Notes under the pieces: generated by a model
Databases searched by the model: none
Told to the model about the DNA's origin: nothing
The model's input: only the letters and a program-made list of their open reading frames with translations
NCBI GenBank assembly: GCA_001919995.1
Contig: MNIY01000142.1
Span: forward strand, 1-8,689
Direction of reading: 5' to 3'
Source: Ktedonobacter sp. 13_1_20CM_4_53_11
GTDB lineage: Bacteria > Chloroflexota > Ktedonobacteria > Ktedonobacterales > Ktedonobacteraceae
Length of the DNA stretch: 8,689 bases
Shown here: positions 1 through 6,620 of the stretch, in pieces
Numbering within the stretch: position 1 is the first letter of the stretch
How the letters are laid out: each line of letters opens with the position of its first letter
Program-made: the position numbers and the translations under genes

Positions 1-178
1 TAGAATGGCTCCACAGGACAAAGAAGGAGAGATGCTTTCAACAGAGGAATGGCAAAGAAATCAGCAGCTTATTTCCCAAATTTACATCCTTTCCTGCCAC
101 TCCCCTTTCCAAAAGTGCAAACATAGAGTTCATTTCGGAACCATATCTTTTCGCTTTTCCGTGGTGATATGAACGGAG

Positions 179-218
179 AAGAAGAGCAAGAACACCTTTG
201 GATGTTCTTGCTCTTCTT
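179..218 (-). terminator. 16-bp perfect stem-loop, probable operon terminator
   Basis: Bases 179-194 (AAGAAGAGCAAGAACA on the plus strand) pair perfectly with 203-218 around an 8-base loop, CCTTTGGA. The hairpin lies about 60 bases past the stop codon of the quinone oxidoreductase-like gene, the last gene of the minus-strand run. On the minus-strand transcript the 3' arm ends in a U/C-rich stretch (CUUCUUCUCC) rather than a clean U-run, so it is not a textbook intrinsic terminator. The long stem and its position still make termination or 3'-end protection likely. Because it is a perfect inverted repeat it could serve either strand. Confidence 0.6.
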
Positions 219-276
219 GGGTGGAGACACTTAACCAATGCTCTTGCATGGGGTACGGTGGCAATGGAAGTGGAGG

Positions 277-1206
277 TTAGGCGACAACCCGCAGGACAAT
301 CTTGCCGCGCACGTGACCACTGCCAGCTAACTTGTGCGCCTGCGCCGCTTCCGCCAGAGGCAGAATGGTGGAGACCACCGGCTTGACCGCGCCCGTGTCG
401 AAGAAGGCAGCGATCTCGGCCAACTGTGCACCGTTGGGTTGGGTCAACATCCCAGTTCCACGCACGCCCCGGGCCGCGGCTGTCTCTGGATCGATCTCTG
501 CTGCCGTGGTGACTAGGATGCCGCCTGGCTTGAGAACTCCCCACGAGCGCTCGATGACCTCACCCCCGACGAGGGCCAGCACGACATCGACGTTACGGAC
601 CACCTTCTCGAAGCGGGTCGTGGTGTAATCGATCACCGACTCCGCCCCAAGCGAGCGCACCAAGTCCAGCTTGTCACCCGCAGCCGTCGCAATCACCCGC
701 GCGCCCTGAGCCTTCGCGAACTGCACTGCCAGAGACCCAACACCCCCGCCGGCTCCGTGGATCAGGACCGTTTGGCCCGCCTGGAGACCGCCTATCGAGA
801 GCGCTTGCCAGGCGGTGAGTCCAGTCACGGGGACGGCTGCGGCCTCAACAAAGTCCAACGACTGCGGCTTGTGTGCGATCTCGGAGGCACTGATGACGGC
901 ATACTCCGCATCGGCCCCTTGCCGCATCATGTTGGAATACCCAAAGACGGCATCCCCAATGGCGAAGCCTGTCACGTTCGGGCCAACCTTGGCGACAACG
1001 CCGGAGAGGTCGAGTCCCAGCGTCCAGGGGAACATGACGGGGATTTTGTTCTGGAAATGGCCGGCGCGAGTGGCGAGATCAACCGGGTTAATCGAGGTGG
1101 CATGGACCGCGACGAGCACCTCGTCGGCAGCGATGGTCGGAGGCGACGCGTCCTCATAGCGGATCACCTCTGGGCCGCCGTAGCCGTGAATGCGGACTGC
1201 TTTCAT
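277..1206 (-). CDS. Zinc-free NAD(P)-dependent alcohol dehydrogenase / quinone oxidoreductase-like protein (MDR superfamily)
   Basis: This 309-residue protein matches the usual length of zinc-independent medium-chain reductases related to NADPH:quinone oxidoreductase (QOR). The N-terminal GroES-like domain spans about residues 1-125, with the family-typical ATSINPVDLATRAG (36-49) and PWTLGLDLSGVVAKVG (60-75). The Rossmann domain follows, with the nucleotide-binding loop HGAGGGVGSLAVQ at 150-162 and GARVIATA after it. The cysteine/histidine ligands of zinc alcohol dehydrogenases are absent. It probably reduces a quinone, enone or enal with NAD(P)H in the cytosol; the substrate cannot be read from the sequence. 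The start at 1206 is supported by AGAGGAGAAGATC just before the ATG. It is the last gene of the run, about 130 bases after the PhaE-like gene, and a strong stem-loop follows it. Its role in the pathway may be detoxification of reactive carbonyl intermediates, but that is inference. Confidence 0.85.
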   Translation of the reverse strand: MKAVRIHGYGGPEVIRYEDASPPTIAADEVLVAVHATSINPVDLATRAGHFQNKIPVMFPWTLGLDLSGVVAKVGPNVTGFAIGDAVFGYSNMMRQGADAEYAVISASEIAHKPQSLDFVEAAAVPVTGLTAWQALSIGGLQAGQTVLIHGAGGGVGSLAVQFAKAQGARVIATAAGDKLDLVRSLGAESVIDYTTTRFEKVVRNVDVVLALVGGEVIERSWGVLKPGGILVTTAAEIDPETAAARGVRGTGMLTQPNGAQLAEIAAFFDTGAVKPVVSTILPLAEAAQAHKLAGSGHVRGKIVLRVVA

Positions 1207-1334
1207 GATCTTCTCCTCTGTTCTTGTTTCAACGAAAAGATGCTCAGACCATTCCTACGTGTAGAAGATCGCCTGATGCAAGGAAAATTCTTCAACTCCC
1301 CAAGCACGACTCACTGCTGGACAACTACGACTCT

Positions 1335-1535
1335 TTAGATGGTAGGAATCTGCTGAAAGGGCTGCGACACCGTAAAATAGGTATTCGCCCATCTGCTCAT
1401 CATCTGACTGTAGGCATCAGAGTTGACCAGTTCGATCATCATCTTGGACCAGGCCTCCATATTGGCATCGCGCGTCGTCCGCAAGGCTCCAAATGGATCG
1501 AGCGGATTGAGAGGCTCTGGTTGTTTACTACTCAT
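1335..1535 (-). CDS. Short 66-residue protein resembling PHA synthase subunit PhaE / PhaC N-terminal region
   Basis: This small soluble protein has no signal peptide or membrane segment. An amphipathic helical pattern runs through NMEAWSKMMIELVNSDAYSQ and MMSRWANTYFTVSQPFQQ. The pattern 'W..MM...NSDAY...M..W...Y...S.PF' resembles what I recall of PhaE-type polyhydroxyalkanoate synthase subunits and the PhaC N-terminus, but at 66 residues it is far shorter than classical PhaE. The start is set by the ribosome site: AAAGGAGAAAAGTTGCC precedes the ATG at 1535. A longer frame beginning at a GTG at 1556 would place that ribosome site inside the coding sequence. If the resemblance holds, it could act as an accessory or granule-associated factor for PHA synthesis, which would fit a neighbouring thiolase producing acetoacetyl-CoA. 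It may equally be an unrelated helical adaptor. Gene call fairly sure; family call weak. Confidence 0.6.
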   Translation of the reverse strand: MSSKQPEPLNPLDPFGALRTTRDANMEAWSKMMIELVNSDAYSQMMSRWANTYFTVSQPFQQIPTI

Positions 1536-1630
1536 GGCAACTTTTCTCCTTTTCACCTTCAGCAGACGGTTCCTTCTGCCGAGTTTGTTTTCAGAACATG
1601 AGGCGATCAGACACTGTGACAGGACTGCCT

Positions 1631-1679
1631 TTCGTTAGATGAATTGCAACGTCAAACGACAAGAACTTCATCTGACGAA
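1631..1679. repeat. 13-bp inverted repeat with 23-base spacer
   Basis: TTCGTTAGATGAA (1631-1643) is matched by TTCATCTGACGAA (1667-1679), its reverse complement at 12 of 13 positions. The one mismatch becomes a G-U pair in a plus-strand RNA and an A-C mismatch in a minus-strand RNA. It lies between the DUF6285-like remnant and the start of the PhaE-like gene, about 95 bases upstream of that start. It could be an RNA stem-loop, paired half-sites for a regulator, or a scar of an inserted element. No U-run follows it on either strand. Confidence 0.5.
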
Positions 1680-1686
1680 CCCGAGG

Positions 1687-1908
1687 CTATGAGCCGCCAG
1701 TGCGTTCGAGATACCGTGGATTGGCGATGCGTACCTTCTCCTCTACAGCCCAAGTCGTGTAATCGAGTACCTCACGGCGCCAGGGACCTGCGTCTGCCTC
1801 ACCCTCCCGGATACGCGAACAGAGGGCTTGCTTGCGGGTAACGATGTCCTCTCGCAATGTGTCAAGCGTTCCTGGTGGTTCGGTCTGGTCTGAAGGCGTT
1901 CCTTCCAG
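1687..1908 (-). pseudogene. C-terminal fragment resembling DUF6285 proteins
   Basis: A 73-residue open frame looks strongly coding. Key segments are DIVTRKQALCSRIREGEA, then GPWRREVLDYTTWAVEEK, ending in VRIANPRYLERTGGS before the stop. The order 'ALC..IR.GE..., then a helix, then K..IANPRYL' is what I remember of the C-terminal half of DUF6285 proteins. Those are often found beside acyl-CoA dehydrogenases and phosphotransferase-like genes. The usual N-terminal half (about 50-60 residues) is missing: an in-frame TAA lies directly upstream at 1909-1911, next to a run of six A on the minus strand (1916-1921). There is no ATG or GTG start and no convincing ribosome site. It is either a truncated gene or a gene broken by an indel near the A-run. 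Coding character is fairly clear; the family name is from memory only. Confidence 0.45.
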
Positions 1909-1954
1909 TTACCGCTTTTTTGTACTGCTACTTCGTAGTAGAGCTAAGATATAA

Positions 1955-2113
1955 CTATGGTGCCCGCCGTGTCATGATTGTTGGAATTGGGCCAATCTGC
2001 AAGTCGTGACCTTTGAGAATATAGCCAACTCGGTCCAAGCCTCCATAATGTTCGCCCCGTCCGATGATCGTTCTTTCATGGTCATTGTCTCCTCGCAATC
2101 CCTGCCCCACCGC
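1955..2113 (-). pseudogene. Short coding-like open frame, probably frameshifted near its start; unrecognised
   Basis: One minus-strand frame is open from 2113 to 1955 and contains HERTIIGRGEHYGGLDRVG followed by YILKGHDLQIGPIPTIMTRR and a stop. Its composition is glycine-rich and beta-like, and I do not recognise the family. It has no good start of its own. In the next frame a well-placed ribosome site (GAGGAG, 9 bases before an ATG at 2079) starts MKERSS and continues as a 35-residue ORF to 1972. A one-base shift just after the fourth codon would join MKER to IIGRGEHYGG, giving a gene of about 42 codons. The alternative frame contains ANIMEAW, which resembles ANMEAW in the PhaE-like protein at 1335-1535; that is probably chance. 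The piece sits between the thiolase and the DUF6285-like remnant. Confidence 0.3.
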
Positions 2114-2141
2114 TCACACCTGATCTGAGCTCTGGGGCGGG
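2101..2141 (-). other. Strong two-tier stem-loop downstream of thiolase
   Basis: Bases 2101-2109 pair with 2133-2141 (9 bp, one G-T wobble, very GC-rich), and GCTCA (2112-2116) pairs inside with TGAGC (2126-2130). The structure begins about 40 bases past the thiolase stop. No U-run follows on the minus-strand transcript, so it is more likely a 3'-end stabiliser or an attenuating structure between genes than an intrinsic terminator. It partly overlaps the open frame annotated at 1955-2113. Confidence 0.5.
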
Positions 2142-2179
2142 AGTTCGGCTTTCTGCCGTTCGATGATTCCCTGTTCAGC

Positions 2180-3367
2180 TTACGCTACGTTCTCGATAAC
2201 CACAGCAATACCTTGCCCGCCACCAATACAGGCCGAACCGATGCCGTACTTGAGATGATGGCGGCGCAGCTCATATATCAGGGAGATGGTGATACGAGCC
2301 CCCGTTGCCGCCAGGGGATGACCCAGGGAGATGGCGCCGCCATTGACATTGGTCTTGTCGCGATTCAAGCCCAATTCCTTCTCGACGGCCAGATACTGCG
2401 CCGAGAAGGCCTCGTTGACCTCAATACGGTCCATCTGCTCTAAGGTCAAATCGGCGCGTTTGAGGGCCTGGCGAATGGCAGGGGCCGGTCCGATGCCCAT
2501 GATCTCGGGTGGGACTCCAGCTACCCCCCAGGAGACCAGCCGGGCCATCGGCTTCAAGTGATGTTGCTGTACGGCATCAGCGGTGGCCACAATGACACAG
2601 GCACCTGCATCATTGATGCCGCTAGCATTGCCCGGGGTCACGACTCCTCCCTTGCGGAAGCGTGCTGGCAGCTTGGCTAAGGACTCCATCGAGGTATCGC
2701 GAATGCCCTCATCTTGCTTGAACTCCACCGGGTTGCCCTTGCGGTCCTTGATGGTGACGGGGACGATCTCTGAGGCCAGCCAGCCGGCTTGTTCGGCCCG
2801 GCGAGCGGCTTGCTGGCTGCGCAGGGCATAGGCATCGACCTCCTGGCGTGTCAGCCCATACTTCTCCGCCAGATTCTCAGCCGTAATCGCCATGCCACAA
2901 CCGGTGTAGGTGTCGATAAGGGCCTCCCACAAACTATCCTCGAGCTGAGGGGCCTGGCCGAATTTATAGCCGGAGCGTGCGCCACGCAGCACATGGGGAG
3001 CCTGCGTCATGTTCTCGGCTCCTCCAGCCAGTGCAATCTGGCCATCTCCCAGCAGGAGCATCTCGGCGGCCGTCACAATCGCCTGGAAGCCGGAACCACA
3101 CAAGCGATTGACCACTAAGGCCGGCGTCTCGATGGGTATGCCGACCTTGAGTCCGATATGGCGCGGTAAATAGACCGCATCCTTACTCGACTGAATGACG
3201 TTGCCCATGACGATTTGGTCGATCAGATTCGGATCAACGCGGCTGCGCTCAATCGCTCCTTTGGAGGCAATGATGCCAAGCTCAATAGCGCTGACATTGG
3301 AAAGTGATCCCTGTAATAGGCCGACGGGAGTCCTCGCTCCGTCAATAATATATACGTCTTGCATCAT
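2180..3367 (-). CDS. Acetyl-CoA C-acetyltransferase (thiolase)
   Basis: This full-length 395-residue thiolase catalyses the reversible split of acetoacetyl-CoA with CoA into two acetyl-CoA in the cytosol. The nucleophile is Cys90 in NRLCGSGFQA. The other active-site groups are visible as NEAF (318-321), His350 in GGAISLGHPLAATGAR and Cys380 in GSACIGGGQG. The mid-region TGCGMAITAENLAEKYGL and GIGPAPAI (291-298) are typical of short-chain acetoacetyl-CoA thiolases. Two adjacent ATGs (3367 and 3364) follow AGAGG. The second has the better spacing, so the protein may start one residue later. It lies downstream of acetoacetate-CoA ligase, whose product is its substrate, with a 229-base gap that holds a broken ORF. 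Run in reverse it could supply acetoacetyl-CoA for polyhydroxybutyrate, but no PhaB or full PhaC is in view. Confidence 0.95.
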   Translation of the reverse strand: MMQDVYIIDGARTPVGLLQGSLSNVSAIELGIIASKGAIERSRVDPNLIDQIVMGNVIQSSKDAVYLPRHIGLKVGIPIETPALVVNRLCGSGFQAIVTAAEMLLLGDGQIALAGGAENMTQAPHVLRGARSGYKFGQAPQLEDSLWEALIDTYTGCGMAITAENLAEKYGLTRQEVDAYALRSQQAARRAEQAGWLASEIVPVTIKDRKGNPVEFKQDEGIRDTSMESLAKLPARFRKGGVVTPGNASGINDAGACVIVATADAVQQHHLKPMARLVSWGVAGVPPEIMGIGPAPAIRQALKRADLTLEQMDRIEVNEAFSAQYLAVEKELGLNRDKTNVNGGAISLGHPLAATGARITISLIYELRRHHLKYGIGSACIGGGQGIAVVIENVA

Positions 3368-3376
3368 GTTTTCCTC

Positions 3377-3642
3377 TTAATGGCTAGTGGTGAAACAGAA
3401 GTGGAGGCCCATTGCTTCACGTAAGGCTGTAATGACCTGGTGTCGGAGCCTGATTACCTCTTCGTGAGCATCCCAACTGCCAGCATCGCCTCGCCCAATT
3501 GCTCCTCAAGTTCCCTGGTAGCCTCTGTTTCAACGATCACTTCATCTAACGGTCCCCTACGCTCCAGGATGACCTGATAGGCCTCATTGAAAGCCGCTAT
3601 GATTTGCTTGCCTTCCCGAAGGTCCGCATCTTCTGAGCGAAC
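3377..3642 (-). pseudogene. Frameshifted helical ORF between acetoacetate-CoA ligase and thiolase; unrecognised
   Basis: Two minus-strand frames together give a continuous coding-like, strongly helical protein. The first is open from 3642 to 3454 and contains AAFNEAYQVILERRGPLDEV, then TEATRELEEQLGEAMLAVG. A shift of one base near 3475-3490 continues it as WDAHEEVIRLRHQVITALRE, ending at a stop at 3377-3379. The combined length would be about 80-88 residues. The first frame overlaps the last 15 codons of the ligase and has no ATG, GTG or TTG in a usable place. The best position is an ATA at the TCATAG junction where the ligase stops, which looks like a coupled start codon that has lost its G. 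I do not recognise the family. It could be a decayed small gene, a sequencing indel, or a chance open frame. Confidence 0.3.
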
Positions 3643-5597
3643 TCAATGAAATACTCCATAGCTTGTGGGTTATTCAGCGCGTCCATACTGATTGCTTTCT
3701 CGATCGGCATTCCCATCAAGAGCTTCTTCACGGGGACTTCAAGCTTTTTGCCACTCAGTGTTCGTGGAACTTCCTCAATCGCAATGATCTCATCAGGCAC
3801 ATGGTGCGGCGAGACGTTGGTGCGCAGCTGCTGCTTGATCTTGGCTTTGAGGGCATCATCCAACTCCACTCCCTCACGCAGCACCACAAAGAGTGGCAGG
3901 TAGTATTTCCCACCTGGAAGCTCAACGCCTACGATCAAACTGTCGAGGACCTCTGGGAGCGCCTCGACCACACGATAAATCTCACTACTGCCCATGCGAA
4001 TGCCCTGACGATTGATAGTGGAGTCCGACCGACCATAAATGATGGCGCTGCCCCGTGGAGTAATCTTGATCCAATCGCCATGTCGCCATACACCCGGGTA
4101 CACGTCGAAGTAGCTCTCCTGGTAGCGTGTGTTCCCTGGATCGTTCCAGAAGTACAGGGGCATCGAGGGCAATGGCTCAGTGAGCACCAATTCGCCTACC
4201 TCATTGATGACAGGGTGGCCTTGCTCGTCAAAGGCTTCCACCTTCGCTCCCAGCGCGCGGCACTGCAGTTCACCTGCATAGACCGGCAGCAGCACCGAGC
4301 CCCCCACAAAGGCCGAGCACACGTCCGTACCACCGCTGATCGAAGCCAGCCAGATATCCCGCTTGACATGCTCGTACACCCACCCAAAGCCTTCCGGCGG
4401 CAGCGGGGAGCCGGTCGAGCCAATAGCCCGCAGCTTGCTCAGGTCATAGGTCGTGCCCGGCTCCAGGCCCGCTTTCATACAGGAGGTAATATAGCCTGCG
4501 CTGGTGCCGAAGAACGTCATGCCACTCTCCTGGGCCAACTTCCAAAGCATGTTCAGGGTCGGGTAGGCTGGGCTGCCATCGTAGAGGAGGATCGTGGTTC
4601 CCACCAGCAGCCCTCCAACCAAGATGTTCCACATCATCCATCCGGTCGTCGTGTACCAGAAGAAAATATCTCCCGGTTTCAGATCCAGGCTCAGCCCCAC
4701 ACTTTTGAGATGTTCGAGGACAATACCGCCGTGTCCTTGCACGATGGCCTTTGGTAAACCAGTGGTACCTGAGGAGTAGAGCACCCACAGGGGATGCTCA
4801 AAGGGCACCTGCTCAAACGTGAGCGTGGTATCGCTCGACAGGAAGTCGTGCCAGAGGACCATCGAGGTCTCGCCCTCTGTATCAGTATCCTTGGATAGAT
4901 AGGGGAGCAGGACCGTCGTGTGCAGCGTGGGCAAGGCCTGTTGCAGTTCGGAGAGCACCGAGCGCCGGTCGACCTCTTTGCCGTTATATTGGTAGCCATC
5001 CACGGCAAAGAGCACCTTGGGCTCGATCTGTTGGAAGCGTTCGATCACGCTGCTCGTGCCAAAGTCCGGGGGGCAGCTCGACCAGACCGCCCCGATGCTC
5101 GCACAAGCCAGAAATGCAATCACCGTTTCCGGGAGATTGGCCATGTAGGACACGACCCGGTCCCCCGGCTTTACCCCAAGGGCTCGCAGCGCATTGGCCA
5201 CCGAACCCACGTTGCGCGACAATTCCTCCCACGAGACTGCACGAAGCGGGTGCCGCTCGGATTGGAAGAGCAGAGCAGGATAACCAACAGAAGCGTTTCG
5301 GAAGACCTGCTCGGCATAATTGAGCTCAGCCCCTCCGAACCACTGGGCACCAGGCATCTTCCTGTCCGCCAGCACCGAGGTATACGGCCTGGAGGCCTTG
5401 ACGGAAAAGAAGTCCCAGATCGAGGCCCAGAAGTCCTCGAGGTGGCTCACCGACCAGTGCCACAGTTCCTCCTGGTCGCGAACGTACAGCCCTTTTTCAC
5501 GTTCGAGCCACTGCATATATCGTGTGAGCGTGGCTTGTTGCTTCAGTTCCTCTGAAGGTTCCCACAGGAGCGTCTCATCTCCAGATGCAGTTCCCAT
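3597..5597 (-). CDS. Acetoacetate-CoA ligase (acetoacetyl-CoA synthetase)
   Basis: This 666-residue adenylate-forming enzyme converts acetoacetate, ATP and CoA to acetoacetyl-CoA, AMP and pyrophosphate. The length is normal for the family. The N-terminal cap carries SHLEDFWASIWDFF (51-64) and MPGAQWFGGAELNYAE (81-96), both characteristic of acetoacetate-CoA ligases. The ATP loop is YSSGTTGLPKAIV (274-286), followed by FFWYTTTGWMMWN (312-324), SGGTDV (421-426), WRHGDW (504-509) and YGRSDSTINRQGIRMGSSEI (521-540). The C-terminal catalytic lysine is in RTLSGKKLEVPVK, probably Lys617. AAGGAG lies 8 bases before the ATG at 5597. The gene follows the BKACE gene by 39 bases and precedes the thiolase, so it sits exactly between the enzyme predicted to make acetoacetate and the one that uses acetoacetyl-CoA. 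Confidence 0.95.
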   Translation of the reverse strand: MGTASGDETLLWEPSEELKQQATLTRYMQWLEREKGLYVRDQEELWHWSVSHLEDFWASIWDFFSVKASRPYTSVLADRKMPGAQWFGGAELNYAEQVFRNASVGYPALLFQSERHPLRAVSWEELSRNVGSVANALRALGVKPGDRVVSYMANLPETVIAFLACASIGAVWSSCPPDFGTSSVIERFQQIEPKVLFAVDGYQYNGKEVDRRSVLSELQQALPTLHTTVLLPYLSKDTDTEGETSMVLWHDFLSSDTTLTFEQVPFEHPLWVLYSSGTTGLPKAIVQGHGGIVLEHLKSVGLSLDLKPGDIFFWYTTTGWMMWNILVGGLLVGTTILLYDGSPAYPTLNMLWKLAQESGMTFFGTSAGYITSCMKAGLEPGTTYDLSKLRAIGSTGSPLPPEGFGWVYEHVKRDIWLASISGGTDVCSAFVGGSVLLPVYAGELQCRALGAKVEAFDEQGHPVINEVGELVLTEPLPSMPLYFWNDPGNTRYQESYFDVYPGVWRHGDWIKITPRGSAIIYGRSDSTINRQGIRMGSSEIYRVVEALPEVLDSLIVGVELPGGKYYLPLFVVLREGVELDDALKAKIKQQLRTNVSPHHVPDEIIAIEEVPRTLSGKKLEVPVKKLLMGMPIEKAISMDALNNPQAMEYFIEFAQKMRTFGKASKS

Positions 5598-5636
5598 GCT
5601 TCGTGCTCCTTTTCCAGGCGGCTGTGTCCTAAAACA

Positions 5637-6569
5637 CTAGTAATTGACGGCCTCACGTCCTTTGAGGCCAAGCATTGCTCGTGCCTCATCCGGTGTTGCG
5701 ACCTCGCGCTCGAACTCATTGGCCAGCCGTACTGCCTTCTCGACCAGCTGCACGTTGGTCGCCAGGACGCCACGCCGCACGAAGATGTTGTCTTCCAAGC
5801 CGACGCGCACATGCCCTCCCATCATCATCGCCATCGCCGCCATATTGAACTCGGCCGGATAGCCGACGCCGATGACCGACCAGCGATAGTTCTCGGGCCC
5901 AAAGAGGCGATCGGCCGTTGCCTTCATCACCAGGAGGTCTTCCGGTGTGACCGCCAGGGCTCCCAGCACGCCGAGCACGAACTGGATCCAGTGCGGTGCC
6001 TTGACGAGGCCGGAGCGTTGCAGGAAGCGCAGATTAGAGAGGTGACCGACATCGTAAGCCTCGAACTCCGGTCGCGTGTTGTTCGCCTGCATGGTTTGAG
6101 CGAAGGCCTCCATATCGCCAAAGGTATTGCGCAAGATAAAGTCTTTCGTTCCCTCGACGTACGCTTGCTCCCACTCGAAGCGGTAGTCTTCGGGTTTGAA
6201 GTGGCGGGCCGCCGGATGCATGGAGAAGTTGATCGACCCCAGGTTAAAGGAAGCCAGTTCCGGCTGAAAGAGCGGAACAACCCGCAGACGTTCTTGTGGC
6301 GTCATACCCATCGCGCCCCCAGTCGTTAGCCCCACGATGACATTACTCTCCGCCTTGATGCGCTTGACGACCTCGCCAAAGAGTTCCGGGTCAGACGTAG
6401 GGTGACCGTCCTGGGGGTCGCGCACGTGAATGTGAACCGCGGTAGCACCTGCCTTGGCACAGGCGATGGCATCGGCGGCAATCGCCTCGGGGGTATAGGG
6501 GAGATACTTGGTCTGTGTCGGGACCGTGATGCTCCCGGTCAACGCCGCCGTGATAATCAGCTTCTCCAT
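5637..6569 (-). CDS. Beta-keto acid cleavage enzyme (BKACE, DUF849 family), substrate unknown
   Basis: This 310-residue TIM-barrel, zinc-dependent enzyme belongs to the family typified by 3-keto-5-aminohexanoate cleavage enzyme (Kce). Family members condense a beta-keto acid with acetyl-CoA and release acetoacetate plus a new acyl-CoA. The zinc ligands are visible as His46 and His48 in VHIHVRDP and Glu259 in GGHVRVGLEDNIF. Arg255 and Asp260 of the same motif match the catalytic Arg and Asp of Kce. LTTGGAMGMTPQERL (81-95) is the CoA/substrate loop. The N-terminal strand reads ITAALTGSITVPTQTKYLP; where Kce has Glu14, which binds the substrate amino group, this protein has Ile14. The substrate is therefore probably not the lysine-fermentation intermediate. 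A strong AGAAGGAGGTC ribosome site precedes the ATG. Acetoacetate-CoA ligase follows directly, matching the predicted acetoacetate product. Often annotated as 3-keto-5-aminohexanoate cleavage protein. Confidence 0.92.
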   Translation of the reverse strand: MEKLIITAALTGSITVPTQTKYLPYTPEAIAADAIACAKAGATAVHIHVRDPQDGHPTSDPELFGEVVKRIKAESNVIVGLTTGGAMGMTPQERLRVVPLFQPELASFNLGSINFSMHPAARHFKPEDYRFEWEQAYVEGTKDFILRNTFGDMEAFAQTMQANNTRPEFEAYDVGHLSNLRFLQRSGLVKAPHWIQFVLGVLGALAVTPEDLLVMKATADRLFGPENYRWSVIGVGYPAEFNMAAMAMMMGGHVRVGLEDNIFVRRGVLATNVQLVEKAVRLANEFEREVATPDEARAMLGLKGREAVNY

Positions 6570-6620
6570 AGAGAAAGACCTCCTTCTGGTGGTTGGTATC
6601 GTCTTCTAGTCCGAAGTACA

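Noticed and set aside
38..544. Minus-strand frame of 168 codons overlapping the end of the quinone oxidoreductase gene
   Set aside because: The translation is low-complexity (Arg, Ser, Gly, His) and overlaps a clearly identified gene in another frame. No ribosome site or motif supports it.
757..1338. Plus-strand open frame of 193 codons
   Set aside because: Antisense to the quinone oxidoreductase-like gene, with no motifs; best explained as a shadow.
1536..1556. Seven-residue N-terminal extension (GTG start, KRRKVA) of the PhaE-like protein
   Set aside because: The extension consists of the ribosome binding site itself (AAAGGAGAAAA); the ATG at 1535 has ideal spacing from it.
1920..1950. 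Small hairpin CTACTTCGTAGTAG next to a six-T run, considered as a terminator
   Set aside because: The stem is only 5 bp, and the T-run is on the 5' side of the hairpin on the plus strand (an A-run on the minus strand), so it has the wrong order for an intrinsic terminator of either strand.
3663..4757. Long plus-strand open frame (364 codons) opposite acetoacetate-CoA ligase
   Set aside because: It lies fully antisense to a gene with a complete set of family motifs; its translation is rich in His, Arg and Gln with no recognisable domain. It is a shadow of the ligase codon pattern.
5637..6569. Naming this gene kce (3-keto-5-aminohexanoate cleavage enzyme)
   Set aside because: The family fits but the substrate-recognising Glu14 is replaced by Ile, and no other lysine-fermentation genes are in view.
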